64,000 bases of DNA, taken from contig CM075676.1 in assembly GCA_037962975.1 (NCBI GenBank), positions 44,626,001 to 44,690,000 on the forward strand. The letters are read 5' to 3'. The translations under genes and the position numbers were made by a program. The notes under the pieces are model-generated. The model saw nothing but the letters and a program-made list of their open reading frames with translations. It did no database searches and was not told the DNA's origin. Below are positions 23,626-35,900 of the stretch, one piece after another; the stretch's first letter is position 1; each line of letters opens with the position of its first letter. The stretch comes from Clitoria ternatea. Its lineage: Eukaryota; Streptophyta; Magnoliopsida; Fabales; Fabaceae.

Positions 23626-24549
23626 ATGGGAACTACCAGGTATAACATAAAGAAATTCTCAAGAGATAATGACTTTGACTTGTGGAGAATCAAGATGGAA
23701 GCTATCTTGACTCAACAAGGATGCACATAAGCTATGAAGGGAGAAAAGAATATGTCAGCATCCTTAACTCCAAAGGAGAAAACTGATATGAGTGAAAAGG
23801 CAAGAAGTGCAATAATCTTGTGTCTTGGAGACAAAACTTTAAGAGAGGTTGTAAGGGAAAAGACTACTGTAGCTATGTGGGTTAAACTTGAATCTTTATA
23901 TATGACTAAATCATTGGCTCATAGGTTTTGTTTAAAGCAGCAATTATACTCTTTCAAGATGGATGAAACAAAATTGATTGCTGAATAATTGGTAGAGTTT
24001 AATAAAATTCTGGATGACTTGGAGAACATTGAAGTAATGCTTGGAGATGAAGACAAGACTCTTCTGCTGCTAAATTCTTCACCTAAGAATTATGAACATT
24101 TCAAGGATGTTATTCTTTCTAGCAAAGAGCAGACCATTACTCTAGAAGATGTCCAAACCTCTATCAGAGCTAAGGATTTGCAGAGGCAACAAGAATCTAA
24201 GCCTGATGGTAATGGGGAAAGCTTGAACGTGTCAACGGGAAGGAATGAGAAGAAAATGCAAAGTCAAAAGGGGAAGAAGTCTTGGTCTAAATCCAAGAAT
24301 GGTGGAAAATCAAAATACAAGTGCTTTAACTGTTATATGATAGGTCATTTCAAGAAAGACTATCGTGAAAAAGGCTACAAGAACACAAGGACCTCCGCTA
24401 ATGCAGTAGACTTAGCAGCTATTACTCATGGTGGGATGAAATATGAACCTTTGTTAATTTATGATTCAATGTTGATGCATGTTTTAATCATGATTGATGC
24501 TTTATTAGGTGAATGGATTGATGTAGAAAAGGTCTTAATGTGTTTATGA
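23626..24549 (+). pseudogene. Ty1/copia gag, with two nonsense codons
   Basis: One frame from ATG 23626 to TGA 24547-24549, broken by TAA at 23728-23730 and 23986-23988. The start (D-F-D-L-W-R-I-K-M near residue 17) and the L-Y-S-F-K-M and L-L-N-S-S-P motifs are those of the copia gag core. A zinc knuckle near residue 236 has C-x2-C-x4-H but Tyr where the last Cys belongs. The frame reaches only the beginning of the protease region, where the active-site motif is unrecognisable, and no integrase or polymerase follows. It is therefore an internally deleted or truncated copy, driven by the LTR just upstream. Confidence 0.85.
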
Positions 24550-24684
24550 TGTTCCTTATATGTTTTGTACCCTATCACGAGTGTATCTTAATGAAACTGA
24601 ATTCCAAAAAGTCTAGGTATGGTATAATTCAAGGTCCCCAAGGCATGTTTCTTTAAAAAATGAGAAAAAGAGGATCAGGGGGTG

Positions 24685-24903
24685 ATCCACGGCCAATGGA
24701 ATGCATCCATGGCCAATGGATCTCTCTATCCTCCAAAGCTTGCGAAATTGGGCATGGAAACAAAGCCATCCACGACCAGTGGATTGCAACCACGGCCAGT
24801 GGAAGGCTCTGACTTGAAATGGATTTTTTGGCTAAATGACAGTGCCATCCACTGCCAGTGGAATGCATCCACGGCCAGTGGAATGATTCCACTGCTAGTG
24901 GAA
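24685..24903. repeat. 20-bp-phased palindromic repeat cluster
   Basis: Seven copies of a 13-bp two-fold-symmetric core of the form CCAC-GGCCA-GTGG (with CCAATGG and CCATGG variants). The 20-bp units start near 24685, 24705, 24768, 24788, 24847, 24867 and 24887. Neighbouring copies are spaced exactly 20 bp, and the gaps between groups are about three units. No coding role is evident. Confidence 0.8.
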
Positions 24904-24925
24904 GGCTCAAATGTTGGATTTTCAT

Positions 24926-26650
24926 ACTTTTATGCCATTTTGGGTTAGGACTCGCACATCCTTACTTCATGACATGTTTATGAAATTGAATGTACATGTT
25001 TTTATTAAACTTTGATGATCAACTTGGGTATTGTTGAGTCTCTTCTTACATCTATTCTTGCTTTTGAATTAACATACATGTTCTGCCAAACACTTGTATG
25101 ATGATTGTGTAATTGATCACTTTAAGTTGACGTTTGTATAAATCATTCACCTTCTTATATCGTTACATATGAGATAGGTCTTTAAAAAGGTCTAGGGATA
25201 ATTGTTAAAGTCTTTAATTGTGGTGTTCTTCTTCCAATGATGGTTTAAAATCGTGAAAAATTTATCCTAGTTTCCATTACCTAAATATTAATATCTTTAT
25301 ATTATTTACCAGATTAAGGGCGCCACAACGGACACTAATGAATTCCCATTCAGATAAAATGGTAGTTAGACAAAAATATGATTTTACAAGTGCCTATGTG
25401 CCCCTACTATTCAGGGTAATGTGAGTTGATTGATTGTTGTTGTGACCATGTAATGCACAGTGTATGTTGTCTTCTTGATCCACCATTGCTTATGTACAAA
25501 AAAAAACTTTCCCACTTTTAACAAACTTGTGCACTTAGTTAAGTAGGACGACCCAATGGAACAAATTTATCCTAGTTAACCGAAGGTGTCACAGTTCTTA
25601 CCTCCAAAACCCTAATTTGTTGGATTTTGTGTTTGTTTAGTTTGACCAATATAAAAATTACCATAATAACACAAATTTTAATTATTTAAATTAAGTCTTT
25701 TATAAACAAAAATGTATGAGTTAGGTCTATGAGCTCATAAGTAGAGTTGACAAAATTGGCCAGGACGATCGTTAATATGAGCAGGTTTGAGCTTGAAAAA
25801 GGAGACCCAAATAAAAATAGACTAATTTACCCCAACCTGAATTAACACACGTGTCTGATTGGTTTTTTACTGGTTAACCTGAACCCAAACAGGTACCGGT
25901 TTTAAATAATTATATTATTTTAAAATTGATTAATTCAATTTTAATAAATTAATTTTAAAGACCTGATGCCCAAATTATTTTTTCTTCCTCTCCCAATTTA
26001 CCAAAAAAACAAACCGCGTCGCGCCTCCCCTCTTTCTCACTTCTGCTTCTACGTTTTCATCTTCTTTCTCTACCCTTTTGAAGTTGCGATCTCCCCCCTC
26101 TTAAGATACTCTCTCTCCCTCCTATTTGCTTTCAATTACAACACGTTCGTTGTGTGTGGCGTGATTTAGATGATGAATTACACCTCAAATTGTTTGTCGT
26201 GGAACATGTGAACCTAAAATTGATGAATTTTTTAAGTTTTTGGGGACCTATTTTTCTCAATTTTGATGAATTTTACTTTCAATCACGCCCTTATTTCTGT
26301 TTTGTTTGTGTGAACTTTTTGTTTTGTTTTTGTATGTGTAAATTTGTTTCAATCACTTTTGTTATCTTTGTTTCTATACCCTTTTCGCTCTAGATTTTGA
26401 TGAATTACAATCACTCTCACTATTTTAAGTACCATGGCTTTAGTTGCTACACAATAAACACCACAGTTTGTGACTAATAAGTAGAGTTGGCAAAATGACA
26501 AACTCGTATGGGCTGACTTGAACCTAGAGTAAAAAATGTTGTGCATAGACCTTAAAAATAAATTCAAAATTAATAAAAAAAAACAATGGTCGGCTCATAC
26601 GGGCATGGACCGTCCAAGTCTTTTTTTTTTTTTAAAAAAAAAATAGGAAC
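24926..26650. other. intergenic spacer with two repeated hAT-like termini
   Basis: No gene seen. TAAGTAGAGTTGACAAAAT at about 25,738 and TAAGTAGAGTTGGCAAAAT at about 26,477 are near-identical direct copies of a sequence resembling one end of plant hAT-type elements. Between them the DNA is AT-rich with a CT-rich patch (25,980-26,130). The rest is featureless. Confidence 0.4.
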
Positions 26651-26689
26651 TTGGCACTTTGGAAGGAGGATGAACCGATCAAGGGAACA

Positions 26690-27100
26690 TAAAATTTCTT
26701 TTAGGTTTCTAATTCTATTTTGGCCCTCCCTCCCTCTCGGTCCCTCCCTCCTCTCATTTCCCTCAATAATCATATGTGAGTGCTGCCGCCACACACAGCT
26801 CCTCGTTTCTCTCTCTCACGAACCACGGTTTCCCTCACCGGCGGCTCACCCATTCTCTCGTCTCCGGTCTGGCAGTCTCCCCGAGCCACGATCCCTCACT
26901 CTCTCGACTCACTCTCAGCAGCAAGGTCGTCTCCGTCCCTTGGCATTGCAAGGTTTGTCTCTCTCTCTCTCTCGTCCTCTCATCTCTGTTCTTACTCTCG
27001 TCTCACTGTTTCAGTTTTGCGTCTCATCTCTGTTCTCAATCTCTCATCTCTGTTCTCACTTGTTCCCCTGTTCCAGTGTCTTCTCCCACGCTGTTCCGGT
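26690..27100 (+). promoter_or_regulatory. probable promoter and 5' untranslated exon of OXA1
   Basis: A strongly CT-rich island (CCCTCCCTCC, later repeated CTCTCTCT), locally richer in G+C than its surroundings, lies 1.3 kb upstream of the OXA1 ATG. A splice donor candidate, CATTGCAAG|GTTTGTC, is at about 26,952. The coding exon is preceded by an acceptor at 28,072, so a leader intron of about 1.1 kb is likely. This is inferred from composition and splice signals only. Confidence 0.45.
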
Positions 27101-28080
27101 AAAATATATATAATATACTTATCCAAAACCTAGAAATTTCTCTATTTTCTATACTCTCTGTGTTTTTCTTAGATTTTTTGTTTCCATGTTCCCAATTGCA
27201 ACTGGAATAACAGAAATGAACCCGTTCCGTGTAGCATGGTGGATAAAACGAAAAGTTTCGGTGAAGGGTGTCTTGTAGCTTACTGATATTAAAATATATA
27301 TTTATTAATTTATTTCCCACATGGTATTTGATGTTTATGTTTTGCGTATAATGTTTATCTTATTCCTCTTTTTTGTTTGTGATTTACATGTACTGATGTA
27401 CATAACAGGAACAAGGTATATATTATGTTATATGTATTTTTTTTTTCATGTGATAAGTTTTAACAAGTTTTTATTTAGCACAAAACTGCTAGATAAGTGG
27501 TGAAATAGTTTAGAAATTGGATCCTCACAACAATTCCATTAAAGTTCTATTAAACACCAGACCTAATTAAAAGCTTTGAAATAATTCAGAAATCTACTTA
27601 AAAGTTCAGGAACCTGATTATTGAGAGCAGAGGCAATTACAAATGATTCAAAGTTCAGGAACCTGATTATAAACTTTCAAATTATAGGAACTTAATTAAA
27701 AATATCCAAATAGTTTAGAGGCCTACATGGAAATTTAACCAAAATATTAATTGCTCCAATTCATTTAGAGACATTAACTCCACCATAAAAAAAAACTTAA
27801 CACAATTCCAGCGTTACTGTGGAAGGTGTTTTGATTTTTCAGGTGGTTACTATTAGTTGATTAAAGATAGAGTTGGTCAGAAAATTTATTGATACGAGTT
27901 GTTTTCCTATTATAGATTCCAAATCAGCTTAAATTTTGGTAAACTTTAGATTTATTGCTATCAGAATTGTGGTTCAATTTGAATTCTGCGCACTGGTCAG
28001 GGTGCATTTTGTTATGTTGGCATGAGCTTCTTAGATTCTACTTGTAATTTGTTTCTTGTTGCTGTTTGATAGAACTGGCA

Positions 28081-31000
28081 ATGGCTTACAGACGTTGCCT
28101 CTTGATCAGAGGGAACTTAGTAGATCGGAGGTGCTATCCCTCTTTCAGTTATGTTCTCCATAGCGATGAAGGGAAACATGAACGCACTGATGACAAGTCA
28201 TCTTTGGCGGGCATTAGTAATTTTACCCAAATAAGGTTCTCCGGGAGCTCTCTTAATGGGTCGATGGGGTTCTTTGCTCCTTCTCAAGATAGATTCCTTT
28301 CTCCATACGCTGGATATAATTTCTGCCGAAATATGTCAACACAGAATCAGGATTCAATTACGGATAAGTTTGACATAATGAGTGATGTAGCAGATGTCCT
28401 CACAGAATCAACCATGGAGACTGTAGCTTCTCAAGCTCCTGTTGTAAATGAAGTTGCAATTGCTGCTGCTGATTCTTTTCTGCCTGTACAGCTCTTGCAG
28501 TATTTGATAGATGCCGTGCATTCCTACACTGGCTTAAATTGGTAAGTTTTAGGCCCTGCTCTCTTTATATTCACATTGAATTCAAAACATTCTTCTTGAT
28601 TTCTACAGGAATTCCAAATAGTTCAAAATAGAAAGGTTTTCGTTGCACTCCTTACGTTGTAGTACAAAGATTTGGTGGCACATTGATTTTAAAAGGAAGC
28701 TGTTAATGTTATTGCTTCCTTGTTTCAGGTGGGCAGCCATTGTTCTAACAACCCTTTTGATTCGAAGTGCAACAGTTCCACTATTAATCAATCAACTTAA
28801 GGCCACTTCTAAGCTTTCAGTATGTTTGCTGCTTTTAACTTCAGATTTTTTTATGCTAAAATAAAGTAATGCCGATGGCTTTTGCTTATTCTTTCATCCT
28901 TTGTATATCTTGATTCGAGTGGGCATAATTTAAACATTTGGATGCAACTGTTTACCCATAGTTCTCTTTCCCTCTTTGGATTAAGAGTTAAGACCTCCCT
29001 AACATGGATTGGAACGTTCATTCCCTTTCTTCAGCATTATTATCCCTTTTATTAATTTTTGTTTTCCATAAAGGTCCTCAATCTTGTTGTAGTTGTTTTT
29101 AGGAAAAATGAACCTTTTCTGTACTCTAATTTATTCTGTTACATAGGCTTACCGTTTTTTGTGTGTGGCAGATAATGAGGCCTCACTTGGAAGAGATAAA
29201 GCAACAGATGGAAGGGAAGGTAATCGTCAAGTCATTTTTTTTATCTCTGATAATTTTGGGTATAAAGCTGTGCTATTATATCGATATGCTAGTGAGCTAA
29301 TAGAGCCTCACAAGTTCTGTTGTCTTATACATGTGAATTTCAGTTTTGATGCAAATTTATTTGATGATTTTGGTAGGTTCACCTGTTTAGTATCTGTCCT
29401 TGTATCCATATCTTCGGTGAGTCTGTGAGGACAAAACACACAATTCAGCTTAACTAATCTCCTGTGCTTCATACACCATGTGGTGTGACTAAATTCTTTT
29501 TGTAGAAGTGGATTTATAAGAAATAGTAGAGAGGGGAAGTAATGGAAGAGGGACCAACAAGAATTACAGGAAGATAAAGAGAACTCTACCCAAATTTTTG
29601 GAGTTATAATATAGCCAGTTTTGTCACTTGGTATTGGATCAATGTTAAAGCTTGGAAATTAAATTAGGCTATCAAATTCTAAATTTCATCTTTGGGATGG
29701 CTTGTAAAATTGAAATTCCAAAATTTACAGCAATTCTATGGATGTGAAAAGTTGAAAGTCCTTCCAAATATTAGCCTACACATTCCATTTCCGAGAAGAT
29801 ATGTTGTATACCCCATAATCCACACTTTGCAGCCACCCCGTACTTAAATCTCATATTGTTGTTAATATCACTATCACCACTGTGCTACTGCTACAAGCAC
29901 AATCAAGATGGTTCCTATTGACCTATTTCTCTTGCCACAGCCACTGTCTTGTCCTTAACCTTGTACCTGTTGACATTGCAGTATATGTAATGTAGGTCTA
30001 AACATCTTGTATATTTAATAACTTTGAACTTTCCCTCATGTGGTTTGTTGGAGAATGTATAAATTTTGGACTCTATTACATGTATTATCTAAATCAGGTT
30101 TCTCTCTGATCACAATAACATCCAATTTTCAGTCTATGGACCCTGTGGCTCTTGCTGAAGGTAATGCGAAGATGAAGAAGCTATTTAAGGAGTAAGTGGT
30201 TTCTCAGTTTGCTGGTAAAGGATATCCTTGACATTATTTTCATGGTCTCTTTCATTCTATAGCCGCCAAGAGTCTTTTTTGGTCACCCCAATCTGATGTG
30301 ATTTTGGTGATATAATATTGTAGTGTATTTGTTAGAATCCAAAAATAGAAATGAGAAAGTAAAGGAAAATTTTATTGAATTGGATGGAAAGAAACAACAG
30401 AAAATAGGAGAGCAATATCTTCAGGGGTTTCTCCTTCGCAAAGGAGTTTTTCCTTTTTGACAAATCCTCTTAATCTCTGAATGACTTCTTTCATTCCCCC
30501 CATCAACTTATATCTAATCAACCAGTTTATCTATCAAACTAACTAACCACTCTTATGTTGCTAACTAATTAACAGGGGTTATGGGATGTGGATCCTTTCC
30601 CCCCCTCAACATGATGCTGTTACACAAATTTGGATGTTGGTGTTAGACCTTTAACTAAAGAAGTCTGTGTTAGGAAGAACTAGGGTGGGACCCAAATCAG
30701 TAAGACATAATAATCTGACTTTGTATAGACAGTTACAACTGTTTTTACTAGGAGAATATATAAGAAAGAGAGTGGGAAGTATAGGGATTCGGTTAGGTAA
30801 TTAGGACTGGGTTAGGAGAGATCATGCCCTCGAATTCCTGAGGATTGATTGTGTTAATGAATCTCTCCCTTTGTGTGGTATGGTATCCAATCCCTAATTC
30901 AGAGATCTTCTCATTTGTTAACTGATTTCATTGAATGGAAAGTTTACTTTTTTTTTTATTGAATATATAATAAAACAGTACTTATTGTTTAAGAACTTTT

Positions 31001-34000
31001 TGTGTTAATTGGTCTCTCCCTTTGTGTGGTATGGTATCCAATCCCTAATTCAGAGATCAGTTTCATTTGTTAACTGATTTCATTTAATGGAAAATTTACT
31101 TTTTTTTTATTGAATATGCAATAAAACAGTAGTTATTGTTTAAGAACTTTGATGAATCTGGTCTGTGGCTTTTAGAAACAGTGTTTTGAGTGTTAAATCA
31201 AATTTCATGGATCTTTTGTTTCACTGAATGTTATTCTCTTCTTTTGGTTTTGATAATGTAGGCATGGTGTGACTCCTTTTACACCATTGAAGGGACTCTT
31301 TATACAGGGTCCCATCTTTGTAAGCTTTTTTCTTGCGGTAAGCTGATTTTAATTTCAAACTTTCCCTAGTTGCATGAGTCCGAGGAGGCCTTTAAATTGT
31401 TTCTATGTATTCTCATTTTTATGTTTAAAAGATAGATAACAAACATGGCTGAAAAAGTGCCATCATTCAAGCACGGTGGAGCTTACTGGTTTACGGATCT
31501 CACAACTCCTGATGCCTTATACATTTTTCCTGTTTTGACTGCATTGTCATTCTTAATAACAGTAGAGGTGAGCATTTTCCTTTCATAAACTTTTCTGTCA
31601 ACTTTCTTTTCAACTTTTATATTCTCTTTTTAGATTGACTTTCTCTATTCTGGGTTGAATTATTTTTGCACCTTACCCGACTGTTTTGAATTTTATCCCA
31701 TGTCCACTGTAAAACCAGTTACTTCATAATTGAAAGTAGTTTCAAATTTAGTTGGGAAGAGTGCAGTTATCTGTTATATTAATATTAATATATATTTTAG
31801 ATAAATTGGTTTCATATTGTTCCTCAGTGTAATATGCAAGAAGGGATGGAAGGAAATCCTGCAGCTGGCACTATGAAAAATGTCTCTAGGGTTCTTGCTG
31901 TTCTTACAGTTCCATTCATGATGGGATTTCCGAAGGTAAACTTTCCTTCCTTAGTTTTTCAGGAAGGAACAACTCCTCAGACCCATCTCCTTACAACTGT
32001 TTCTGCATTTGAGATAATTTATTGTATGTACATACTAACAAAAAGTAGTTGTTAAAAGTTTCAGTAAAAAAAGTTTCAGTAAAAATGTGTGCATTCTGTG
32101 TAGTTTGTGTTTTGGCTGGAAACTTTGCGAATGTAGCATGAACTAAATTAAAAGTTTCTATTTGATATCTTAATAAAATACATAGTATTCGATTCTAAAA
32201 CGTATCACGTTATCACAGTGTAAAACAAATATATGTGTGTAATGTGTGTGCGCGTGTGTGTGTACGGATGTGTGTGTGCGTGTGTGTGCGCAGAAAAAAC
32301 AGATAAATAGCTAAAATCATTCCAAATGCACAATCCTTAACTAAAAAACTAAGAATATCCAACAGAAAAAAATTGTCTAAACCCATGAATTCACAATCTA
32401 AAGATTTAAAGCCACAAATCAAGGAGGCAGAGCTATGTAGAGATAAGTCATGGAATTGAGCCCCTTCTGTGAAATACTGAAAATTCCTGTTTTTAGTTGC
32501 AAAAACAGAGGAAGAACAGTAACAGGAAATGCGTAGAGAAAGGAAGAAATGTTGAGATAAGATGCGGGTAGTCAGGGACTGAATTCTGAAGGTGATCATG
32601 GATGGGTGTGAGCATTGTTGGTAGACTCGCGTCATGACTCGTAGAGACAGACGAGTCTATGCTCCAATAGTCAGGGACTGATGTGGCAACAAGCAGGTGC
32701 TGATGTGTGGGGTGTTTTTAGTGATGTGTGGCACCTCCAAATTACAGTGAACTGATGGATTTATGAAGGATATAGCACAGACACTGCAGAAATGAGAATG
32801 AAGTTAGGCTTTAAACTTAGTTGATGCATAACTGGATTTTCCAAAGCATTTTGGAATGATAGTCTCTTTTTGAATATAGGGAATAGTAGTTTATTAATCA
32901 TAACCAGCCTCAATGATTTACCATGGTAGCCTATACATAGGCCAAATAAAATGATAATCCTAATTGATCCTAATAGGACCAAAACAATAAATCTAATAGC
33001 AAATTAGATCCCTGATTAATATAATCCCAAATCACAGTCCTAATTATAAAATCAAATCCAAAAATAAAATCCTAAATTCCTATCTCGAATCAAATCCCAA
33101 ATTAATAAGAAACACATTAACCCAATCTACATTCATCACCTAATGCATATGGTGTTTTAATATCCTTTTTATATTCTAGTTTGTTGTTTTTTGGGTCTTG
33201 AATAGGAAATCATATCTAATCATAAGATTCAGGGACTACAAGGAAGCTTGGATGTATGTGTATGTGTGGTCAAGGGTATCAAATTGAGAATCATGCAGCT
33301 AATTTTCAATTTGCGTGTGTGTGCGGGCATGCGCCTCTTGAGCTAGATTTTGGGGAGTTCACTCTCTATGTGTTTTCTCCATTGACTCAAAAGACTAGAA
33401 TTCTATTCTGATCAGGAAATTTTGAAACTTATTAATTGTGATTAATATTGTAATTTCCTTTGTATTGAAGGGCATATTTTGCAAAGCAGAAGTATTTGCA
33501 ATTCAGGTTTTTATATTATACTATAGAGTATAGACTATAGCATAGTTGTCAAATCACGGCGTGAAATCATGTTGTGACCTGCTGCTACAAGCGTGATCCC
33601 GGCAGAGCAAATTGTGGCCTGTAGTGGCCGTTATTTGAAATGGGCCTCAAAAAGTTCGTTGCTTTGGCTTAATGAAGGGTACCTGGATAATTTTTGCTCT
33701 TCCTTCGCCTTTTGTTTAGGGTCTTTGAACTTGGCTCTTCTCACTTCTCCCTCATTTGACACTTGTTCTTCCCTCTCTCTTAAGCCGTTCATTCTTCCTC
33801 TCCATCAAGACCCTCTGTCACCGGCGACAGCGACTCCGTCACCAGAAACAGTCCCAGCATCAACGGCGACAGCTCCTGTGTCTCCTGTGAGGTCTTCCCC
33901 CTGTGTCCGGTGAATCTGACACCCACTGCAATGATTGCCACACTCTGGCGAGCTCTGTCAAGTCCTTGTCCTAACCTTTGCACACTCCAGTGACCTCCAA

Positions 34001-34284
34001 TAGCCACTGCAGTGACTGTACCTTTTGTTTCTTCATTGGAACTTGGAGATGAAGATGAAGATGAAGAATATGATTTCTAGAATTCTTAGTTGATATGGCT
34101 TATGTTTTTTATGTTTTGCTACTGCCTAGGGATTTATGAGTCGTGAATTCTAGTTTTTAGAATGTTCTGATTGTGAATTTATGCATTTCAGACCATGCTT
34201 TGAATTTTTTTGATTTGGATAATATTAGATTTCAATTATCTACTATGCATTTAGAGTGTTTTTAGTTATTTTTCTATGTTTTCC

Positions 34285-34326
<42 letters not shown>

Positions 34327-35592
34327 TATGTGTTTTATCCCGCGATAAAATAAAATAGCGTCCATGATTTGCTCCATGACCCTGTGATCCCAATTTTGGA
34401 GTCGGCCGCTTTGCTCCGCTTTTCAGCTGCTATTCGGGATTGCCTACTATGGACAATTGATATATAGATAAGGCTATTAATCTACCATTTTTCTCCATAT
34501 AGCTTGTGTTGTATTTTATCTTGTTTGCAATATCTGCAATATCAAACGTGTTTAGCTTATTGAGAATTGAGAAGGAAAAGGCATGCTAGGCCATTCTTAT
34601 ATTACAGAGACTCACAGTTTGATTGTTTCTTTCAGTTGTTATCGTATATAGTTTGAACTTGTGTTCCTTTATAATTGTGCAGGCTATATTCTGCTATTGG
34701 GTTACATCAAATTTGTTTTCACTTACTTATGGACTTGGTAAGCCATTTTGAAACTTTTCATTTGCAATGTATGTTACTTTGTCTTGTCCATTGGTAGAGA
34801 AACTTGAATTTCATGAAATGTATATTGCTTAGCCATTAATTGCTCCATGGGATTCTTGATTGCAATTATTTGGCTAGAATGTATAATGGGGGTAATTGTA
34901 GAATCCATGATTCCAGCATCTTGGTAATATTATTGAGTTTGCACTTATCAATCCATGATTATCCTAAACCCTCCAAGACAGACAAACGGTCTGGCTTTCC
35001 TACTTTTACTGGTTGATCTTATGTTTTAACACAGCATTGAGAAATATCTTGCTTTAATTTTGTGATGCAGAATTTTAAATTTTAAATAAATGCTCATATG
35101 CTAATCTCATTATTTGAGCGAAGAACATGTTAACGCTGATGTGAAGAACTTGACATAAGTTTTGTCTTACATCCTCTGCTTGAGTTTTGACATGACGCCA
35201 TTGGATTTCGGAAAAATTCACACTTTAAAATAAGTGAACTTTTGTTATATGTTTTTTATTATTTCCCCCTTGAAGTTCATTCTTTTCTTTCCAATTTTAC
35301 AGTTCTTAAAGTTCCTGGTGTAAAGGAAACTTTGCGTATTCCTAAACCACCTGCTGCAGAACCGACCAGTGCTCCTCAATCACCCTTTTCTATATTTCCT
35401 GCGCTAAAACAAGCGGTAAAACAAGCTACATCAACAACAAATGGACCAAGCTCAGCACCAGTTGGGTCATCAAAACATTCAGATAAAAAGATATCTTCAT
35501 CTTCTGTTATTAGTCAAAGGCTCAGAAGTTTGGAGAAACAAGCGAAAGGAAGAAAGAAAAACAAGAAGGAAGGAAAAGTTACTGGTTCCTAA
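28081..35592 (+). CDS. OXA1: OXA1, mitochondrial inner-membrane insertase (YidC/Oxa1/Alb3 family)
   Basis: Nine coding exons: 28081-28541, 28729-28819, 29172-29219, 30133-30191, 31262-31337, 31436-31567, 31828-31935, 34683-34737, 35303-35592 (1,320 bp, 439 residues). All junctions are GT-AG and in frame. An Arg-rich, acid-poor N-terminus fits a mitochondrial presequence. The conserved core has hydrophobic segments near 155-175, 230-245, 266-289 and 305-343, and the H-G-V-T-P-F-T-P-L-K-G and F-T-D-L-T-T motifs of plant OXA1. The C-terminus is Lys-rich (near 405-435), as in members that bind mitoribosomes. The family inserts proteins such as cytochrome oxidase and ATP synthase subunits into the inner membrane. 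Length is close to that of known plant OXA1 proteins. Confidence 0.93.
30850..31150 (+). repeat. 151-bp tandem duplication in an OXA1 intron
   Basis: The block starting TGTGTTAAT at 30850 is repeated head-to-tail from 31001, with few differences (for example ATGAATC versus ATTGGTC, and a shorter T-run). Both copies contain TGTGTGGTATGGTATCC and end near TTAAGAACTTT. Confidence 0.85.
32228..32291 (+). repeat. (GT)n-type microsatellite
   Basis: Interrupted TGTGTG/TGCGTG run in the OXA1 intron. Confidence 0.85.
33541..34451. mobile_element. non-autonomous hAT-like element in OXA1 intron
   Basis: The left end CATAGTTGTCAAATCACGG and the reverse complement of the right end (CATAGTAGGCAATCCCGAA) match at most positions, forming imperfect terminal inverted repeats. 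The flanking 8-mers GACTATAG (33533-33540) and GACAATTG (34452-34459) agree at six of eight bases, as expected of an aged 8-bp hAT duplication. The interior has no transposase and is GC-richer than the intron. It contains a (TA)n run at about 34,288-34,323. The 911-bp length is within the usual range for such elements. Confidence 0.55.
34288..34323. repeat. (TA)n microsatellite
   Basis: About 17 TA units inside the hAT-like element. Confidence 0.9.
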
Positions 35593-35900
35593 ATTATGCC
35601 ATTGAAACACATGTTGCAGATGTGTTCCGATTTTTGTTATATTTTATTATCCTTGGGTAGGGAAACATTAGGAGTTTATTCAGCCGAGGGGCAAAGGAAT
35701 AAAATTTTTCTTCAAAATTTCGCTAAACATATCATGTAGTGCACTCCATTCAATTCTCTTGTAAAACTCGTTCCCTGTTAGAAGGGATTCCTTCATAATT
35801 TAAATTTTCTTTTAATATTTCATTTTTCATTGAAGTAATGAAAAGATCCATTGGCTGTTGAACGGTGGCTAATGTTTGTTAGTGCAATAAAGCATTTGAT
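35593..35900 (+). terminator. OXA1 3' untranslated region
   Basis: Follows TAA 35590-35592. AATAAA words at about 35,698 and 35,886 are candidate polyadenylation signals, with T-rich sequence between them. The cleavage site cannot be fixed by eye. Confidence 0.5.

Larger units (their letters stand above)
31936..34682 (+). other. large OXA1 intron (between coding exons 7 and 8)
   Basis: 2,747 bp, by far the longest intron of the gene. It holds a GT-rich microsatellite (32,228-32,291), a hAT-like element (33,541-34,451) with a TA microsatellite inside, and otherwise unassigned AT-rich sequence between 32,300 and 33,500. Confidence 0.85.

Noticed and set aside
24685..24903. CRISPR-like array
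   Set aside because: Cores are short, imperfect and spacing has no unique spacers; the sequence is a plant nuclear genome.
26586..27133. Overlapping Ser/Leu-rich frames of 108-175 codons
   Set aside because: CT-rich promoter or 5' untranslated region of OXA1; three frames open at once.
33593..33913. 106-codon frame in the OXA1 intron
   Set aside because: No ATG-led product or domain; inside the hAT-like element.
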